A stretch of 64,000 nucleotides of DNA from BOKV01 sp049289295 (GCA_049289295.1 JBATLL010000124.1:62001-126000), one strand, 5' to 3'; positions 26,099 to 36,073 are shown, counted from the first letter of the stretch. The notes: a model not told the origin generated them from the sequence alone. Made by a program: numbers and translations.

Positions 26099-27703
26099 AT
26101 GGCTGGCATGTTCCCACTCACACAGACACACACGCCCTGGCGCAAGATCGCCGATGGACTTGTCGAGGTTGACCGGTTTCGTGGCGAGGAAATGCTGGTT
26201 GTGCAGCCTGAAGCCATGCGCCTGCTGAGCGAACAGGCCTTCATCGACATCAACCACCTGCTGCGGCCCGGCCACCTGCGCCAGCTAGCCTCCATTCTCG
26301 ACGACCCCGAAGCGACAGACAATGACCGCTTTGTCGCCTACGACCTGCTCAAGAACGCCAATATCGCGGCTGGCGGCGTCCTGCCCATGTGTCAGGACAC
26401 GGGAACCGCCATCATCATGGGCAAGAAAGGCCGGCGCGTGTGGACGGATGGCAGTGATGAAGCCGCGCTCGGCAAGGGCGTGCTCGACGCCTACGAGAAG
26501 AAGAACCTGCGCTATTCGCAGCTGGCGCCGCTGTCCATGTTCGAGGAAAAGAACACCCGCAACAACCTGCCTGCGCAGATCGACATCTACGAAGAAGGCG
26601 AAGATGCCTACAAGTTCCTGTTTGTCGCCAAGGGCGGCGGATCGGCCAACAAGACGTTTCTTTTTCAAGGAACACCATCACTGCTCACCCCAGAAAGGCT
26701 GATGGAATTCCTGCGGGAAAAGATCCTGACTTTGGGCACCGCCGCCTGTCCGCCTTACCATCTTGCAATCGTCATCGGCGGCACATCAGCGGAACAGAAC
26801 CTGAAGACGGTGAAACTGGCCTCCACACGCTACCTTGATGGCCTTCCCACCGAAGGTTCCGAAACCGGCCATGCCTTCCGCGATACTGAAATGGAGGCAC
26901 AGGTTCACAAGCTGACCCAGCAGATGGGCGTTGGCGCACAGTTTGGCGGCAAGTACTTCTGCCATGATGTGCGTGTGATCCGGTTGCCGCGCCATGGCGC
27001 ATCGCTGCCCATCGGGCTTGGCGTATCCTGCTCCGCCGACCGCCAGGCACTTGGCAAGATCACGTGTGAAGGCGTCTTCGTCGAGCAACTGGAAGCTGAT
27101 CCTTCGAAGTACCTGCCGGAAATCACCGATGGGCATCTTGGCGGCAATGTCGTCAACATCGATCTCAACCAGCCGATGAATCAGATTCTCAGCACCCTGA
27201 GCCAACACCCGGTAAAGACTCGACTTTCGCTCACCGGCACCATCATCGTGGCGCGCGACCTTGCCCATGCGAAGATACGCGAACGCCTCGAAAACGGCGA
27301 AGGAATGCCCGACTATTTCAAGAACCACCCGGTCTATTACGCAGGCCCAGCCAAGACCCCGACCGGCTATGCGTCAGGGTCGTTTGGCCCTACAACTGCT
27401 GGGCGCATGGACAGCTATGTCGACCAGTTCCAGTCGTTTGGCGGCTCCATGGTGATGCTCGCCAAGGGCAACCGTTCAAGACAGGTTCGCGACGCCTGCC
27501 AGAAACATGGCGGCTTCTATCTTGGCTCCATCGGAGGTCCGGCCGCCCGCCTTGCGCAGGATTGTATCCGGAAAGTCGAAGTGCTCGAATATCCCGAACT
27601 TGGCATGGAGGCAATCTGGAAGGTCGAAGTCGGGAACTTCCCGGCCTTCATCGTCATCGACGACAAGGGCAATGACTTCTTCAAGGAACTGAATCTGGGC
27701 TGA
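26099..27703 (+). CDS. fumA: Fumarate hydratase, class I (iron-sulfur)
   Basis: A 534-residue oxygen-sensitive [4Fe-4S] fumarase of the TCA cycle. The cysteines expected to ligate the cluster are in VLPMCQDTGTAII, the long FCHDVRVIRLPRHGA region and VSCSADRQALG; the C-terminal beta domain (GTIIVARDLAHAKI, TAGRMDSYVD) is also clear. Start ATG 26099 follows AAAGGA. The gene is divergent from the GGDEF-EAL gene and convergent with a VWA protein. No gene for a class II enzyme lies in this window. Confidence 0.95.
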   Translation: MAGMFPLTQTHTPWRKIADGLVEVDRFRGEEMLVVQPEAMRLLSEQAFIDINHLLRPGHLRQLASILDDPEATDNDRFVAYDLLKNANIAAGGVLPMCQDTGTAIIMGKKGRRVWTDGSDEAALGKGVLDAYEKKNLRYSQLAPLSMFEEKNTRNNLPAQIDIYEEGEDAYKFLFVAKGGGSANKTFLFQGTPSLLTPERLMEFLREKILTLGTAACPPYHLAIVIGGTSAEQNLKTVKLASTRYLDGLPTEGSETGHAFRDTEMEAQVHKLTQQMGVGAQFGGKYFCHDVRVIRLPRHGASLPIGLGVSCSADRQALGKITCEGVFVEQLEADPSKYLPEITDGHLGGNVVNIDLNQPMNQILSTLSQHPVKTRLSLTGTIIVARDLAHAKIRERLENGEGMPDYFKNHPVYYAGPAKTPTGYASGSFGPTTAGRMDSYVDQFQSFGGSMVMLAKGNRSRQVRDACQKHGGFYLGSIGGPAARLAQDCIRKVEVLEYPELGMEAIWKVEVGNFPAFIVIDDKGNDFFKELNLG

Positions 27704-27711
27704 GGCCAGCG

Positions 27712-28929
27712 CTATTTGCGCAGCGCCACGGCCTGGTTCCAGATCTTCTCCGAGATGCTGTCAAAGACGCCACCCAACTGATTGGGCGCGGTAACATTGT
27801 AATAATGCCCCGCCGAAGAAGCGCAATCGCCCAGCATCCGCGCATTGCCATTCACGACCCGAACGGTGAACACTTCGACACCGCGGCCCTTGGCAGCCGA
27901 GCAGGTTTCCAGCGTGGCCGAATCCATGTCACGCACCGTCCCGCCTTCCGCGATCACGCGGCCATTGGTGTTGTCGCCATCCGATACCATGACGATGAAC
28001 TTGCGTGAACCTTCGCGCGCACCGCTGAACGGCAGGTTTGAATCAAGCACGTTCATGCCCCAGACCATTCCGATATTGGTGTTGGTTCGCCCTGTAGCGC
28101 GCATCGCCCGGATCTTGCCGACGATCGTCTGGCGATGATCTGTCAGTGGCAATATCTGTGAAAGCTTGCGGCAGCGCCCTGTTTCGACAAGATCCCAGGG
28201 GCTTGCCTGGTAATGCGTATCCGTATCGTTGCGCCTTGGTTCCTGCGTCGTGGAATCGAGCGCGCTCGCCCTGTCCCAGACACAGCCCTCCCAGGCCGCG
28301 CGCGACACGCCATTGAGGTCCAGCCACCAGGAATCGACCAGCGCCTTGTCCAGCCTGACCAGCGAATTGAACGGTACCAGTGCAAATTCCACAAGACCGG
28401 CGGTGTTGCTGCCAATGGGAAGGATACTCTCGACAAATTCCTCTGCCGTATCCTTGAGGATTGGCAGTTTGTTGCGCGAATTCATTGAACCGGTCGTATC
28501 GAGCACGAGCGCGATCTGGAGATCGACAACCCCGACCGAAGCTTCCGCCTCGATGTTGAGCCCGATAGCATCATGGCCCACAAGGCGCAGGAAGTTGGTT
28601 GGCACGTCCGCCAGGGCTGCAACCCTTATCCGCGTCCTGTCGTCCGACAGTTCGTAGCGGACATCTGGAACGATCGGACCGGAATAGTTCGACTGGAAAT
28701 AGTCGGATGCGAGTTCGACAAGGTCGCCGGCTCCGCCATTCCTGAACTCTGCAATGGCCGCAATCGCAGCCGAATCGGCCGCCACCTGCAGTTCGCTCTT
28801 GACCTTCATAGCCTGGCTGTAGTCCAGCGCAGCCCCCGCCAGTCCAAACAACGGAATGGCGCAAATCGCAAAAGTCAGCCCGAAGTTCCCGGAAGCATTT
28901 CCGAAAAACTGCTTGAATATATTCGTCAA
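27712..28929 (-). CDS. TadG-like VWA-domain protein (Flp/Tad pilus assembly type)
   Basis: A 405-residue exported protein. The N-terminus (GNFGLTFAICAIPLFGLAGAALDYSQAM) is the pilin-like TadE/TadG hydrophobic segment with the GNF boundary. The rest is a von Willebrand A domain with the MIDAS motif DTTGSMN and later VSDGDNT. This is typical of TadG-type minor pilins, but no other tad genes lie nearby. The start is uncertain: a TTG at 28929 is preferred, since another TTG 42 bp upstream adds unlikely residues. It is convergent with fumA by 8 bp. Confidence 0.78.
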   Translation of the reverse strand: MTNIFKQFFGNASGNFGLTFAICAIPLFGLAGAALDYSQAMKVKSELQVAADSAAIAAIAEFRNGGAGDLVELASDYFQSNYSGPIVPDVRYELSDDRTRIRVAALADVPTNFLRLVGHDAIGLNIEAEASVGVVDLQIALVLDTTGSMNSRNKLPILKDTAEEFVESILPIGSNTAGLVEFALVPFNSLVRLDKALVDSWWLDLNGVSRAAWEGCVWDRASALDSTTQEPRRNDTDTHYQASPWDLVETGRCRKLSQILPLTDHRQTIVGKIRAMRATGRTNTNIGMVWGMNVLDSNLPFSGAREGSRKFIVMVSDGDNTNGRVIAEGGTVRDMDSATLETCSAAKGRGVEVFTVRVVNGNARMLGDCASSAGHYYNVTAPNQLGGVFDSISEKIWNQAVALRK

Positions 28930-29101
28930 AACCCAACCCCCAGCTTGTTGGCTGCTTCGAATTTGACTCAATTTCGTTAAAATAACTTTGCCATCGTGCC
29001 GCCTTTGGTTCCTGCCTCATTCCAACAGGCACTTGACCTTACCCCTGCAGGAACCTGCAGGATGATGCGATCAAAGGCCAGAATGGCAGGAGACCTTGAG
29101 C

Positions 29102-29512
29102 ATGAACTGGAAATCGGTCCTCGTATTCCTGGCAGCAGCGCTGGTTGCTGGCGTCGCCGCCTATTACTTCAATTCCGCGCCCGTCTCGAAGACAGGTGAT
29201 ACCGGTACACGCCCGCAAATTCCGCAACTGGGTGCGCTTGCTGCTGAAGGGCAGAAGACATTTTCTGGCCGTTGCGCCCAATGCCATGGTGCCGATGCAG
29301 GTGGCACCGACCAGGGCCCACCGCTCATTCACAAGATCTACGAACCTTCCCATCACGGCGATGCGGCCTTCTACAGTGCAGCCCTGAACGGCTCGCGCGC
29401 CCATCACTGGCGCTTTGGTGACATGCCGCCCGTGGCGGGCATTACCATGGATGAAATCGACAGGGTGATAGCCTTCGTGCGTGAAGTGCAGGTGCATAAC
29501 GGCATCCGCTGA
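29102..29512 (+). CDS. Small membrane-anchored cytochrome c
   Basis: A 136-residue protein with an N-terminal hydrophobic helix (SVLVFLAAALVAGVAAYYF), then one haem motif CAQCH in FSGRCAQCHGADAGG. A downstream Met (GDMPPV) is the likely sixth ligand. It is thus a class I cytochrome c, anchored or exported to the periplasm. ATG 29102 has an AGGAGA upstream; the TTG six bases earlier is a poorer start. It may feed electrons to a terminal oxidase, but no neighbour supports a specific partner. Confidence 0.87.
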   Translation: MNWKSVLVFLAAALVAGVAAYYFNSAPVSKTGDTGTRPQIPQLGALAAEGQKTFSGRCAQCHGADAGGTDQGPPLIHKIYEPSHHGDAAFYSAALNGSRAHHWRFGDMPPVAGITMDEIDRVIAFVREVQVHNGIR

Positions 29513-29639
29513 ACCTGACCACGGCCTCAACGTAAATGCAGCGTTAAGCGGATTGTTCGAATTGTCCGTGCCGCCAAAACCGGATTGAAATCCCCCTGTG
29601 CCACAATGGTTTACGGATTTGGATTGGGCAGGGGAAAAA

Positions 29640-30482
29640 ATGGACAATTCAGGAGATATGCTGCGCGTCCTGCGCTGGCTGCGGATCGGTTCATGGTCAC
29701 GCGTGGTCATACTGACGGTTGGAGCAACCGCCTTCACGACGCTTGTGCCGCTGATGGTGATCTATGCGGCGCTCTCGCCGCTCGCAATACTGCCAAAATA
29801 CGCACTTGGCGCAATCCTGCTGATGACAGCCGGCATTCCACTTTTGCTGACCCCGCCGATTGCTTTCGTCATGCTGGCCATGCTGCGCTTTCTGACCAAC
29901 ATGGTCGACAAGCTGGACCAGCATGTGAAGATCGACCCGCTAACCGGCGTTGGCTGTCGCGCCTACTTCATGAACAAGGTTCGCATGAAACTCGACCGTG
30001 GCGGTGCATTCCTCATGATCGATGCCGACCATTTCAAGAAGCTCAACGACACCTGGGGCCATGCTGTTGGTGATGAGGCACTGCGGGCGATCGCGGAAGC
30101 CATGCAGGGATCTGCCGGCAAGCACGCGCATGTCGGACGGCTGGGCGGTGAAGAATTCGGCGTTTACCTGCCCGGCGCAGACGAAGCACGCGCCAGCGAA
30201 GCTGCCAAGGCCATTGGCGCGGCAATCAGGGCAATCGAATTGCGCTCCGGCAATTCCCTGATCCCGCTCACAGCATCAATCGGTGTTGCCGTTCATGGCG
30301 GCGGAAAGCCCCTCGAACTGCTCATGAAGACAGCCGACGAATTCCTCTACGAAGCCAAGCATGGCGGTCGTGACCGGTTCGTCCTGCGCATACTTGGCGC
30401 GAAATCGCAGGAATCTGACATCTCTGCCGCGCCAGCCGGAGCAGTGGACGAAGACCGCCGCAAGTTGCGCAAGGCTGCCTGA
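29640..30482 (+). CDS. Membrane diguanylate cyclase (GGEEF)
   Basis: A 280-residue protein with two hydrophobic helices (about residues 20-45 and 55-85) and a C-terminal GGDEF domain: KIDPLTGVGCRAYF, DADHFKKLNDTWGHAVGDEA, RLGGEEFGVYLPG, and a final TADEFLYEAKHGGRDRFV. The active site GGEEF is an accepted variant. No inhibitory RxxD is evident. ATG 29640 follows GCAGGGGAAAA. It is the third c-di-GMP gene in the window, all at separate loci. Confidence 0.92.
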   Translation: MDNSGDMLRVLRWLRIGSWSRVVILTVGATAFTTLVPLMVIYAALSPLAILPKYALGAILLMTAGIPLLLTPPIAFVMLAMLRFLTNMVDKLDQHVKIDPLTGVGCRAYFMNKVRMKLDRGGAFLMIDADHFKKLNDTWGHAVGDEALRAIAEAMQGSAGKHAHVGRLGGEEFGVYLPGADEARASEAAKAIGAAIRAIELRSGNSLIPLTASIGVAVHGGGKPLELLMKTADEFLYEAKHGGRDRFVLRILGAKSQESDISAAPAGAVDEDRRKLRKAA

Positions 30483-30665
30483 GCAAGGACAGCAACCACA
30501 AGGATTTGACGGGCATTCCACCCCGGATTGCCCGTTCAGCACTCACCGATCTGCCCAACTGCGTCCGCAAAGGACGGATGGCAGACAGCAAACCATGCCA
30601 ATGCGTGCCAAATCGTCGTGAAAGCTTGTCTTGACGCGGCTCGCACGCCTGCATAGGTTCGCCCC

Positions 30666-31700
30666 ATGAACGATATTCCCGTCGAACATATCGATGCCCG
30701 CCACGGCATGCTCGATCCATTCGGGCGCATGGTTTCCTACCTGCGCGTCTCGGTGACGGACCGTTGCGACTTCCGCTGCACCTATTGCATGGCCGAAGAC
30801 ATGACCTTCCTTCCCAAGAAGGATCTGCTGACGCTGGAGGAACTCGAACGCCTTTGCACGGTCTTCATTGGCAAGGGTGTGCGCAAGCTGCGCCTCACGG
30901 GCGGTGAACCGCTGGTGCGCCGCAACGTGATGCACCTGATCCGGCAGTTGGGAAAGCACATCGAAACCGGTGAGCTTGATGAACTGACATTGACGACGAA
31001 CGGATCACAGCTTTCCCGCTATGCCAGCGAGCTCGTCGATGCCGGGGCTCGCCGCATCAACGTCTCCCTGGACACGCTCGATGCTGACAAGTTCCAGCGC
31101 ATAACCCGCTGGGGACGGCTGGAACAGGTTCTGGGTGGCATAGAAGCTGCCAGAAATGCGGGACTGAAGATCAAGATCAATGCCGTCGCCCTGAAGGGCG
31201 AAGATGGCAACGAGCACGAGATTGAAAACCTGCTGAGCTGGGCGCATGGCGAGGGCCACGACCTGACCCTGATCGAAACCATGCCGATGGGCGAGATCGG
31301 AGAAGATCGAACCGATCAGTACCTCCCCCTTTCAGATGTTCGTGAAAGGCTTGAAGCCAAGTTCACACTGAGCGAGATACCCTACCGCACCGGCGGACCT
31401 GCCCGTTATGTCCAGGTGCGCGAGACTGGTGGCAGGCTGGGTTTCATCACTCCGATGACCCATAATTTCTGCGAAAGCTGCAATCGTGTCCGCCTCACCT
31501 GCACAGGCACGCTCTACATGTGCCTTGGCCAGAACGATGCCGCAGACCTGCGAGAGCCCTTGCGCGCCTCACAGGGCAACGACCTTGTTTCGCAGGCAAT
31601 AGACGAAGCGATTTCGCGCAAGCCCAAGGGCCATGATTTCGTGATCGGCAGAAATTCGACACCCGCCGTGCCGCGCCACATGAGCACGACTGGCGGCTGA
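30666..31700 (+). CDS. moaA: GTP 3',8-cyclase MoaA
   Basis: This radical SAM enzyme makes the first intermediate of the molybdenum cofactor from GTP. The 344-residue product has the N-terminal [4Fe-4S] motif CDFRCTYC, the GGEPLVRR segment and a second cluster at CESCNRVRLTC near the C-terminus (the third Cys of this site follows in MCLGQND). The last residues run past the usual GG end (STTGG), typical of MoaA's GTP tail. It opens a Moco-related run that ends with moeA. Confidence 0.96.
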   Translation: MNDIPVEHIDARHGMLDPFGRMVSYLRVSVTDRCDFRCTYCMAEDMTFLPKKDLLTLEELERLCTVFIGKGVRKLRLTGGEPLVRRNVMHLIRQLGKHIETGELDELTLTTNGSQLSRYASELVDAGARRINVSLDTLDADKFQRITRWGRLEQVLGGIEAARNAGLKIKINAVALKGEDGNEHEIENLLSWAHGEGHDLTLIETMPMGEIGEDRTDQYLPLSDVRERLEAKFTLSEIPYRTGGPARYVQVRETGGRLGFITPMTHNFCESCNRVRLTCTGTLYMCLGQNDAADLREPLRASQGNDLVSQAIDEAISRKPKGHDFVIGRNSTPAVPRHMSTTGG

Positions 31701-31840
31701 CTGACCCTGGCGCGACGAACACTGACGCACGCATTTCCGGGCATCGGGCATTTGCCATGCAGGGCAGCAGTGCAAAATTCTCTGCTTTCATTTGTGCCAT
31801 GGTGTGGTAACGCGGGATTCCTGATAAAAAGAAGTCCGTG

Positions 31841-32758
31841 ATGCTACATCGCTCCCAGCCAGCCACCTTTTCTGACAATTTTCGCGGTGCAGCCTACATG
31901 ACGGCAAGCATGCTGGCTTTCAGCATCAACGACCTGATCATGAAATTCATCGGCGGCTCCCTCAATCTCGGGCAGGCAGTGATGATACGCGGCCTGTTCG
32001 CATCGATGGTGATTTTCGCCCTCGCCTGGAAGCTTGGACAGATGCGACCACTCTCCCACGCATTGAAGCCCCTGCTGTTCATGCGCGCCTGTGGCGAAGC
32101 AATGGCGACCTTTCTGTTCATCAAGGCGCTCTTTCACATGCCGATGGCAAACCTGTCGGCGATCATGCAGTCACTGCCGCTTGCCCTCACCCTGTCGGCC
32201 GCCTTCTTCTTTGGCGAACATGTCGGTTGGCGGCGCTACACCGCCATCTTCTTCGGCATTCTGGGCGTGCTGATGATTGTTCGTCCCGGCCTCACAGGCT
32301 TCAATGTCTATTCGGTCTACGTGCTGGGCGCGGTGGCAGGTTGCGTGATCCGTGACCTTGCGACCCGCAGGCTGTCAGGCGATGTCCCGTCCCTGTTCAT
32401 CACCCTCGTTACCGCCTTGTTCGTCACAATCATGGGCGCAGGCGTGGCATTTTTCGAGGATTGGCGGCCCGTGGAATGGCATCACCTCCTCTTCCTGGGT
32501 TCCACATCCCTGTTCCTGATGTATGGCTATTTCTCAACCGTGGCAGCTGTTCGCATCGGCGACATCGGCTTCGTCTCGCCCTTCCGCTATTCCATTCTCA
32601 TTTTCGCGATCGCCGGTGCCTGGCTGTTCTTCTCGGAAATCCCGGACACAATGACCCTTGCCGGTTCGCTCGTCGTCGTGGCAACGGGCATCTACACGCT
32701 CTACCGCGAACATGTTGCACGCAGGCAGGCAATCACGCCCGCCCCGGCGCGCGTGTGA
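31841..32758 (+). CDS. EamA/DMT-family transporter
   Basis: A 305-residue inner-membrane permease with ten predicted helices in two EamA halves (for example AAYMTASMLAFSINDLIMKF at the start and SPFRYSILIFAIAGAWLFF near the end). DMT transporters of this size export metabolites such as amino acids or nucleosides; the substrate is unknown. It lies between moaA and the MFS gene, 10 bp from the latter, and may simply be in the Moco neighbourhood by chance. Confidence 0.85.
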   Translation: MLHRSQPATFSDNFRGAAYMTASMLAFSINDLIMKFIGGSLNLGQAVMIRGLFASMVIFALAWKLGQMRPLSHALKPLLFMRACGEAMATFLFIKALFHMPMANLSAIMQSLPLALTLSAAFFFGEHVGWRRYTAIFFGILGVLMIVRPGLTGFNVYSVYVLGAVAGCVIRDLATRRLSGDVPSLFITLVTALFVTIMGAGVAFFEDWRPVEWHHLLFLGSTSLFLMYGYFSTVAAVRIGDIGFVSPFRYSILIFAIAGAWLFFSEIPDTMTLAGSLVVVATGIYTLYREHVARRQAITPAPARV

Positions 32759-32768
32759 GGTCGCCGGC

Positions 32769-33989
32769 ATGAGTGACGCCACCTTCATGGATCGAAAGAG
32801 CCATCCCCACATCATGACGTTGGTGCTGGCCACCGCCTTTGGCGCACTGGCCATGAACCTTTTCCTGCCAGCCCTGCCTGCAATTGCCAGCCATTATGGC
32901 GCGGGCTACGGCGTCGTGCAGCTTTCCGTCACGCTTTATCTGGCTTCCACAGCCGTGCTGCAGCTTATCATCGGCCCACTGTCGGACAGATATGGCCGTC
33001 GCCCGATCATGATCGGCTCGTTCGTGCTTGCGCTTGTCGCCACCGTTGCTGCCATTTACGCGCCGACAATCGAATGGTTCCTCGCCTGCCGACTGATCCA
33101 GGGCACCGCTGCCGCTGGCATGGTGCTTGGCCGGGCCACCATTCGAGACATGGTTGACACAGATCAGGCGGCAAGCCGGATCGGCTATGTCACGATGGGC
33201 ATGACACTGGCCCCGATGATCGGTCCAGTCATTGGCGGCTATCTCACCGAGATACAGGGCTGGCAGTCCGCCTTCTGGCTCATTTTTGTCTTCGGCCTCA
33301 TTTCCCTTGGCCTCGTATGGGGCGACATGGGCGAGACAAATTCCAATCGCGGTGCGAGCTTTTCGAGCCAGTTCAGGGCCTGGCCGGACCTGCTGCGCTC
33401 ACGCAGGTTCTGGGGCTATTCGCTGGGTGCCGCATTCAGTTCCGGCAGCTTCTATGCCCTGCTGGGCGGCGGCCCTTTCCTCGCCACCGAATATTATCAC
33501 ATGTCCCCTTCCACCTACGGCATATATTTCGCCTTCGTCTCGGTGGGATACATCACGGGGAACTTCCTGTCCGGGCGCTACTCGGTGAAACTGGGCGTCA
33601 ACCGGATGATGTTGCTGGGCGGCATCATGGTTTGCCTGGGAATGCTGGTTGCCATCGCGCTTGCCCTGACCGGCTTCACCCATCCGCTGTCGTTCTTCGG
33701 CCTTGCCATCACCGTCGGACTTGGAAACGGCATTTCGCTTCCCAACGCCAATGCCGGCATGGTCAGCGTGCGCCCACATCTTGCCGGTGCGGCTTCTGGC
33801 CTGGGTGGTTTCATACAGGTCAGCGGGGGTGCAGCACTGTCGGTTGCCGCAGGCTGGCTCCTGACTGCCGATTCCGGACCAGCGCCGCTTGCAATGCTGA
33901 TGTTTGCTTCTGCTGCTTGTGGGGTTGTCATCACGCTCTATGTTATGCGTGTTGCAAGACTGGCCGCCACCGCAGGTGCGTCCGGGTGA
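32769..33989 (+). CDS. MFS transporter, Bcr/CflA multidrug family
   Basis: A 406-residue 12-helix permease. The hallmark loop GPLSDRYGRRP lies between helices 2 and 3, and RLIQGTAAAGMVLGRATIRDM matches the Bcr/CflA group of drug-proton antiporters. ATG 32769 is the first good start after the EamA stop. fdhD follows within 11 bp, so an EamA-MFS-fdhD transcript is likely. A molybdate role is not supported by the family. Confidence 0.87.
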   Translation: MSDATFMDRKSHPHIMTLVLATAFGALAMNLFLPALPAIASHYGAGYGVVQLSVTLYLASTAVLQLIIGPLSDRYGRRPIMIGSFVLALVATVAAIYAPTIEWFLACRLIQGTAAAGMVLGRATIRDMVDTDQAASRIGYVTMGMTLAPMIGPVIGGYLTEIQGWQSAFWLIFVFGLISLGLVWGDMGETNSNRGASFSSQFRAWPDLLRSRRFWGYSLGAAFSSGSFYALLGGGPFLATEYYHMSPSTYGIYFAFVSVGYITGNFLSGRYSVKLGVNRMMLLGGIMVCLGMLVAIALALTGFTHPLSFFGLAITVGLGNGISLPNANAGMVSVRPHLAGAASGLGGFIQVSGGAALSVAAGWLLTADSGPAPLAMLMFASAACGVVITLYVMRVARLAATAGASG

Positions 33990-34000
33990 TGTGATCGGAC

Positions 34001-34906
34001 ATGATTGGCGAGGCACAGGTGAAACAGGAAATGAAGCGCGAATTCCTGATCGCTCCTGATCCGCTGGATCCAGAACTTTCAGCACCCGTTACCGGCACCG
34101 ACCAGGACGGCAATCCGGTCTCGACGCGCGTCGTTACCGAGAAACCATTGACACTTTTCCTCAATCGCCAGGAAATCGTCACAATGATGACGATTGGCGA
34201 TCATCCTGCGCTGCTGGCGCTTGGCTATCTTCTGAACCAGAACATGCTCAAGCAAGGAGACCGCGTTAGTGCCGTCGACTACGACGCCGAACTGGGGGTT
34301 GTTGTCGTGCGCACCCCACAGGAAACCGACTTTGAGACGAAACTGCAAAAGAAGGTACGGACTTCGGGCTGCGCGCAGGGAACCGTGTTCGGCGATGTGA
34401 TCGACAGCTTCTCGCAACGACTGCTTGCAGGTGATGCCACGCTGAAGACTTCCTGGCTCTATGCCCTGCTGAAGAAGATCAACACCGCGCCAAGCCTCTA
34501 TCTCGAAGCAGGCGCCATACACGGCTGCGTCCTGTGCGAGGAAGACCGCCCGCTGGTCTACATGGAGGATGTCGGACGCCACAATGCGGTCGACAAGATC
34601 GCGGGATGGATGTTCCGCGAAGAGATCGATCCGTCCAACAAGATCTTCTACACCACCGGCCGCCTGACCTCGGAAATGGTCATCAAGACGGTGATGATGG
34701 GCATCCCCATTCTCGTTTCGCGTTCTGGATTCACCGCCTGGGGCGTTGAACTGGCCAGGCAGGCAAACCTCACCTTGATCGGGCGCGCGCGCGGCAAGCG
34801 GTTTCTTGTCCTTTCAGGCGGTGAGCGCATCGAGTTTGATGCCTCGACCGGGCATGATCCCGACGAGGACCCGCGCCACAATCGCAAGGGTGGCTCGGAT
34901 GAATGA
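34001..34906 (+). CDS. fdhD: FdhD-type formate dehydrogenase accessory protein
   Basis: FdhD transfers sulfur to the molybdenum cofactor of formate dehydrogenase. The 301-residue protein has LTLFLNRQEIVTMMTIGDHP, GYLLNQNM, the segment RTSGCAQGTVFGD, HGCVLCEEDRPLVYMEDVGRHNAVDK, and FYTTGRLTSEMVIK, all typical. The usual CxxC is not intact: only a single Cys remains in the GCAQG loop, with further cysteines in HGCVLC. Its stop overlaps the mobA start (34899), so it is co-translated with the Moco genes. Confidence 0.92.
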   Translation: MIGEAQVKQEMKREFLIAPDPLDPELSAPVTGTDQDGNPVSTRVVTEKPLTLFLNRQEIVTMMTIGDHPALLALGYLLNQNMLKQGDRVSAVDYDAELGVVVVRTPQETDFETKLQKKVRTSGCAQGTVFGDVIDSFSQRLLAGDATLKTSWLYALLKKINTAPSLYLEAGAIHGCVLCEEDRPLVYMEDVGRHNAVDKIAGWMFREEIDPSNKIFYTTGRLTSEMVIKTVMMGIPILVSRSGFTAWGVELARQANLTLIGRARGKRFLVLSGGERIEFDASTGHDPDEDPRHNRKGGSDE

Positions 34907-35534
34907 AGAGCGCATTCCCGTTGCCGGTGTCATTCTGGCTGGCGGGCTTTCCCGGCGCATGGGGGGCGTGGAAAAGAGTCTGCTCGAACTGGATGGCAAG
35001 CCGCTCGTGGTTCATGTGCGCGACCGCCTTGCCCGACAGACGGATTCCATGCTGCTCAACGCCAATGGCGATCCCGCCCGCCATGCCCAACTGGGTCTTC
35101 CAGTCGCTGCCGACAGCGTTCCCGGTTTTGCCGGACCACTGGCAGGTGTCCTGGCAGGCATGGACCATGTCGCGATCCATGCCCCGAAATGCAGGTTCAT
35201 CGTTACGGCAGCTGCCGACACGCCTTTCTTCCCTGCAGACATGGTAGAGCGTTTCCTGAAAGCCAATCCTGGCGATGAGACGACGATCGTGCTTGCGCGT
35301 TCGGGCGGCAACCGCCACCCCGTATTTGCCATGTGGCCGGTTTGCCTGCGGGAACCCTTGCGCGCTTTCCTGAACGGATCGCAAGGCGGAAAGGTGTTAC
35401 TGTTCGTGGACCGTTACAAGCTCAGGGAAGTGGATTTCGACCAGCCGAAAGGCGATCTGGATCCGTTCTTCAACATCAACACACCGCAGGATCTGGCGGA
35501 AGCCGAAACCCATCTGGAAAGAATGACGACTTGA
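34899..35534 (+). CDS. mobA: Molybdenum cofactor guanylyltransferase MobA
   Basis: This enzyme adds GMP to the molybdopterin cofactor. The 211-residue product begins with a classic nucleotidyltransferase loop AGVILAGGLSRRMGG. The expected Asp-containing segments follow (TAAADTPFF and NINTPQDL). It overlaps the end of fdhD by eight bases and the mobB start by a few bases, so fdhD, mobA, mobB and moeA form one translation-coupled block. Confidence 0.94.
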   Translation: MNEERIPVAGVILAGGLSRRMGGVEKSLLELDGKPLVVHVRDRLARQTDSMLLNANGDPARHAQLGLPVAADSVPGFAGPLAGVLAGMDHVAIHAPKCRFIVTAAADTPFFPADMVERFLKANPGDETTIVLARSGGNRHPVFAMWPVCLREPLRAFLNGSQGGKVLLFVDRYKLREVDFDQPKGDLDPFFNINTPQDLAEAETHLERMTT

Positions 35535-36073
35535 CCCGCGCACATCGCATTTTCGGGATCACCGGCTGGAAGAATTCCGGCAAAACAACACTGGTTGCCA
35601 GGCTGGTCAGCGAATTGAGCGGGCGTGGCCTCACTGTTTCCACGATCAAGCACGCCCATCACTCCTTCGACATCGACCATGAGGGAACCGACTCGTGGAA
35701 GCATCGCAAGGCCGGAACGCTCGAGACAGCACTCGTATCGGCCAATCGATGGGCCATCATGCACGAGCTGAAAGATCAGGCTGAGCCGCCCCTGGCCGAC
35801 ATACTGGAAAGGCTTTCGCCGTGTGACCTGGTCCTCATCGAGGGCTACAAGCGGGAAGGCCACGACAAGATCGAAGTGCTGCGTGGTGCACGCGGCAGGG
35901 ATGAACCCTTGTGGCCAGCCGATCCCAGCATCGTCGCGGTGGCCAGCGACCATGCGGTGGAAGGTTCCTCGCTGCCACACTTTTCGCCAGACCAGATTGC
36001 ACAGATAGCAGACTTCATACTTGCTCATCTCGCCAGCACCGAAAAAGCGGAACGCACGCATGCAACCCGGTAG
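35531..36073 (+). CDS. mobB: Molybdopterin-guanine dinucleotide adaptor MobB
   Basis: A 180-residue GTP-binding helper of MobA. The Walker A loop is FGITGWKNSGKTTL at the N-terminus, followed by STIKHAHHSFDIDHEGTDSW, both typical of MobB. I place the start at TTG 35531, which overlaps the mobA stop; a much longer open frame upstream lies in mobA and is not used. It overlaps the start of moeA by 14 bases. Confidence 0.92.
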   Translation: MTRAHRIFGITGWKNSGKTTLVARLVSELSGRGLTVSTIKHAHHSFDIDHEGTDSWKHRKAGTLETALVSANRWAIMHELKDQAEPPLADILERLSPCDLVLIEGYKREGHDKIEVLRGARGRDEPLWPADPSIVAVASDHAVEGSSLPHFSPDQIAQIADFILAHLASTEKAERTHATR

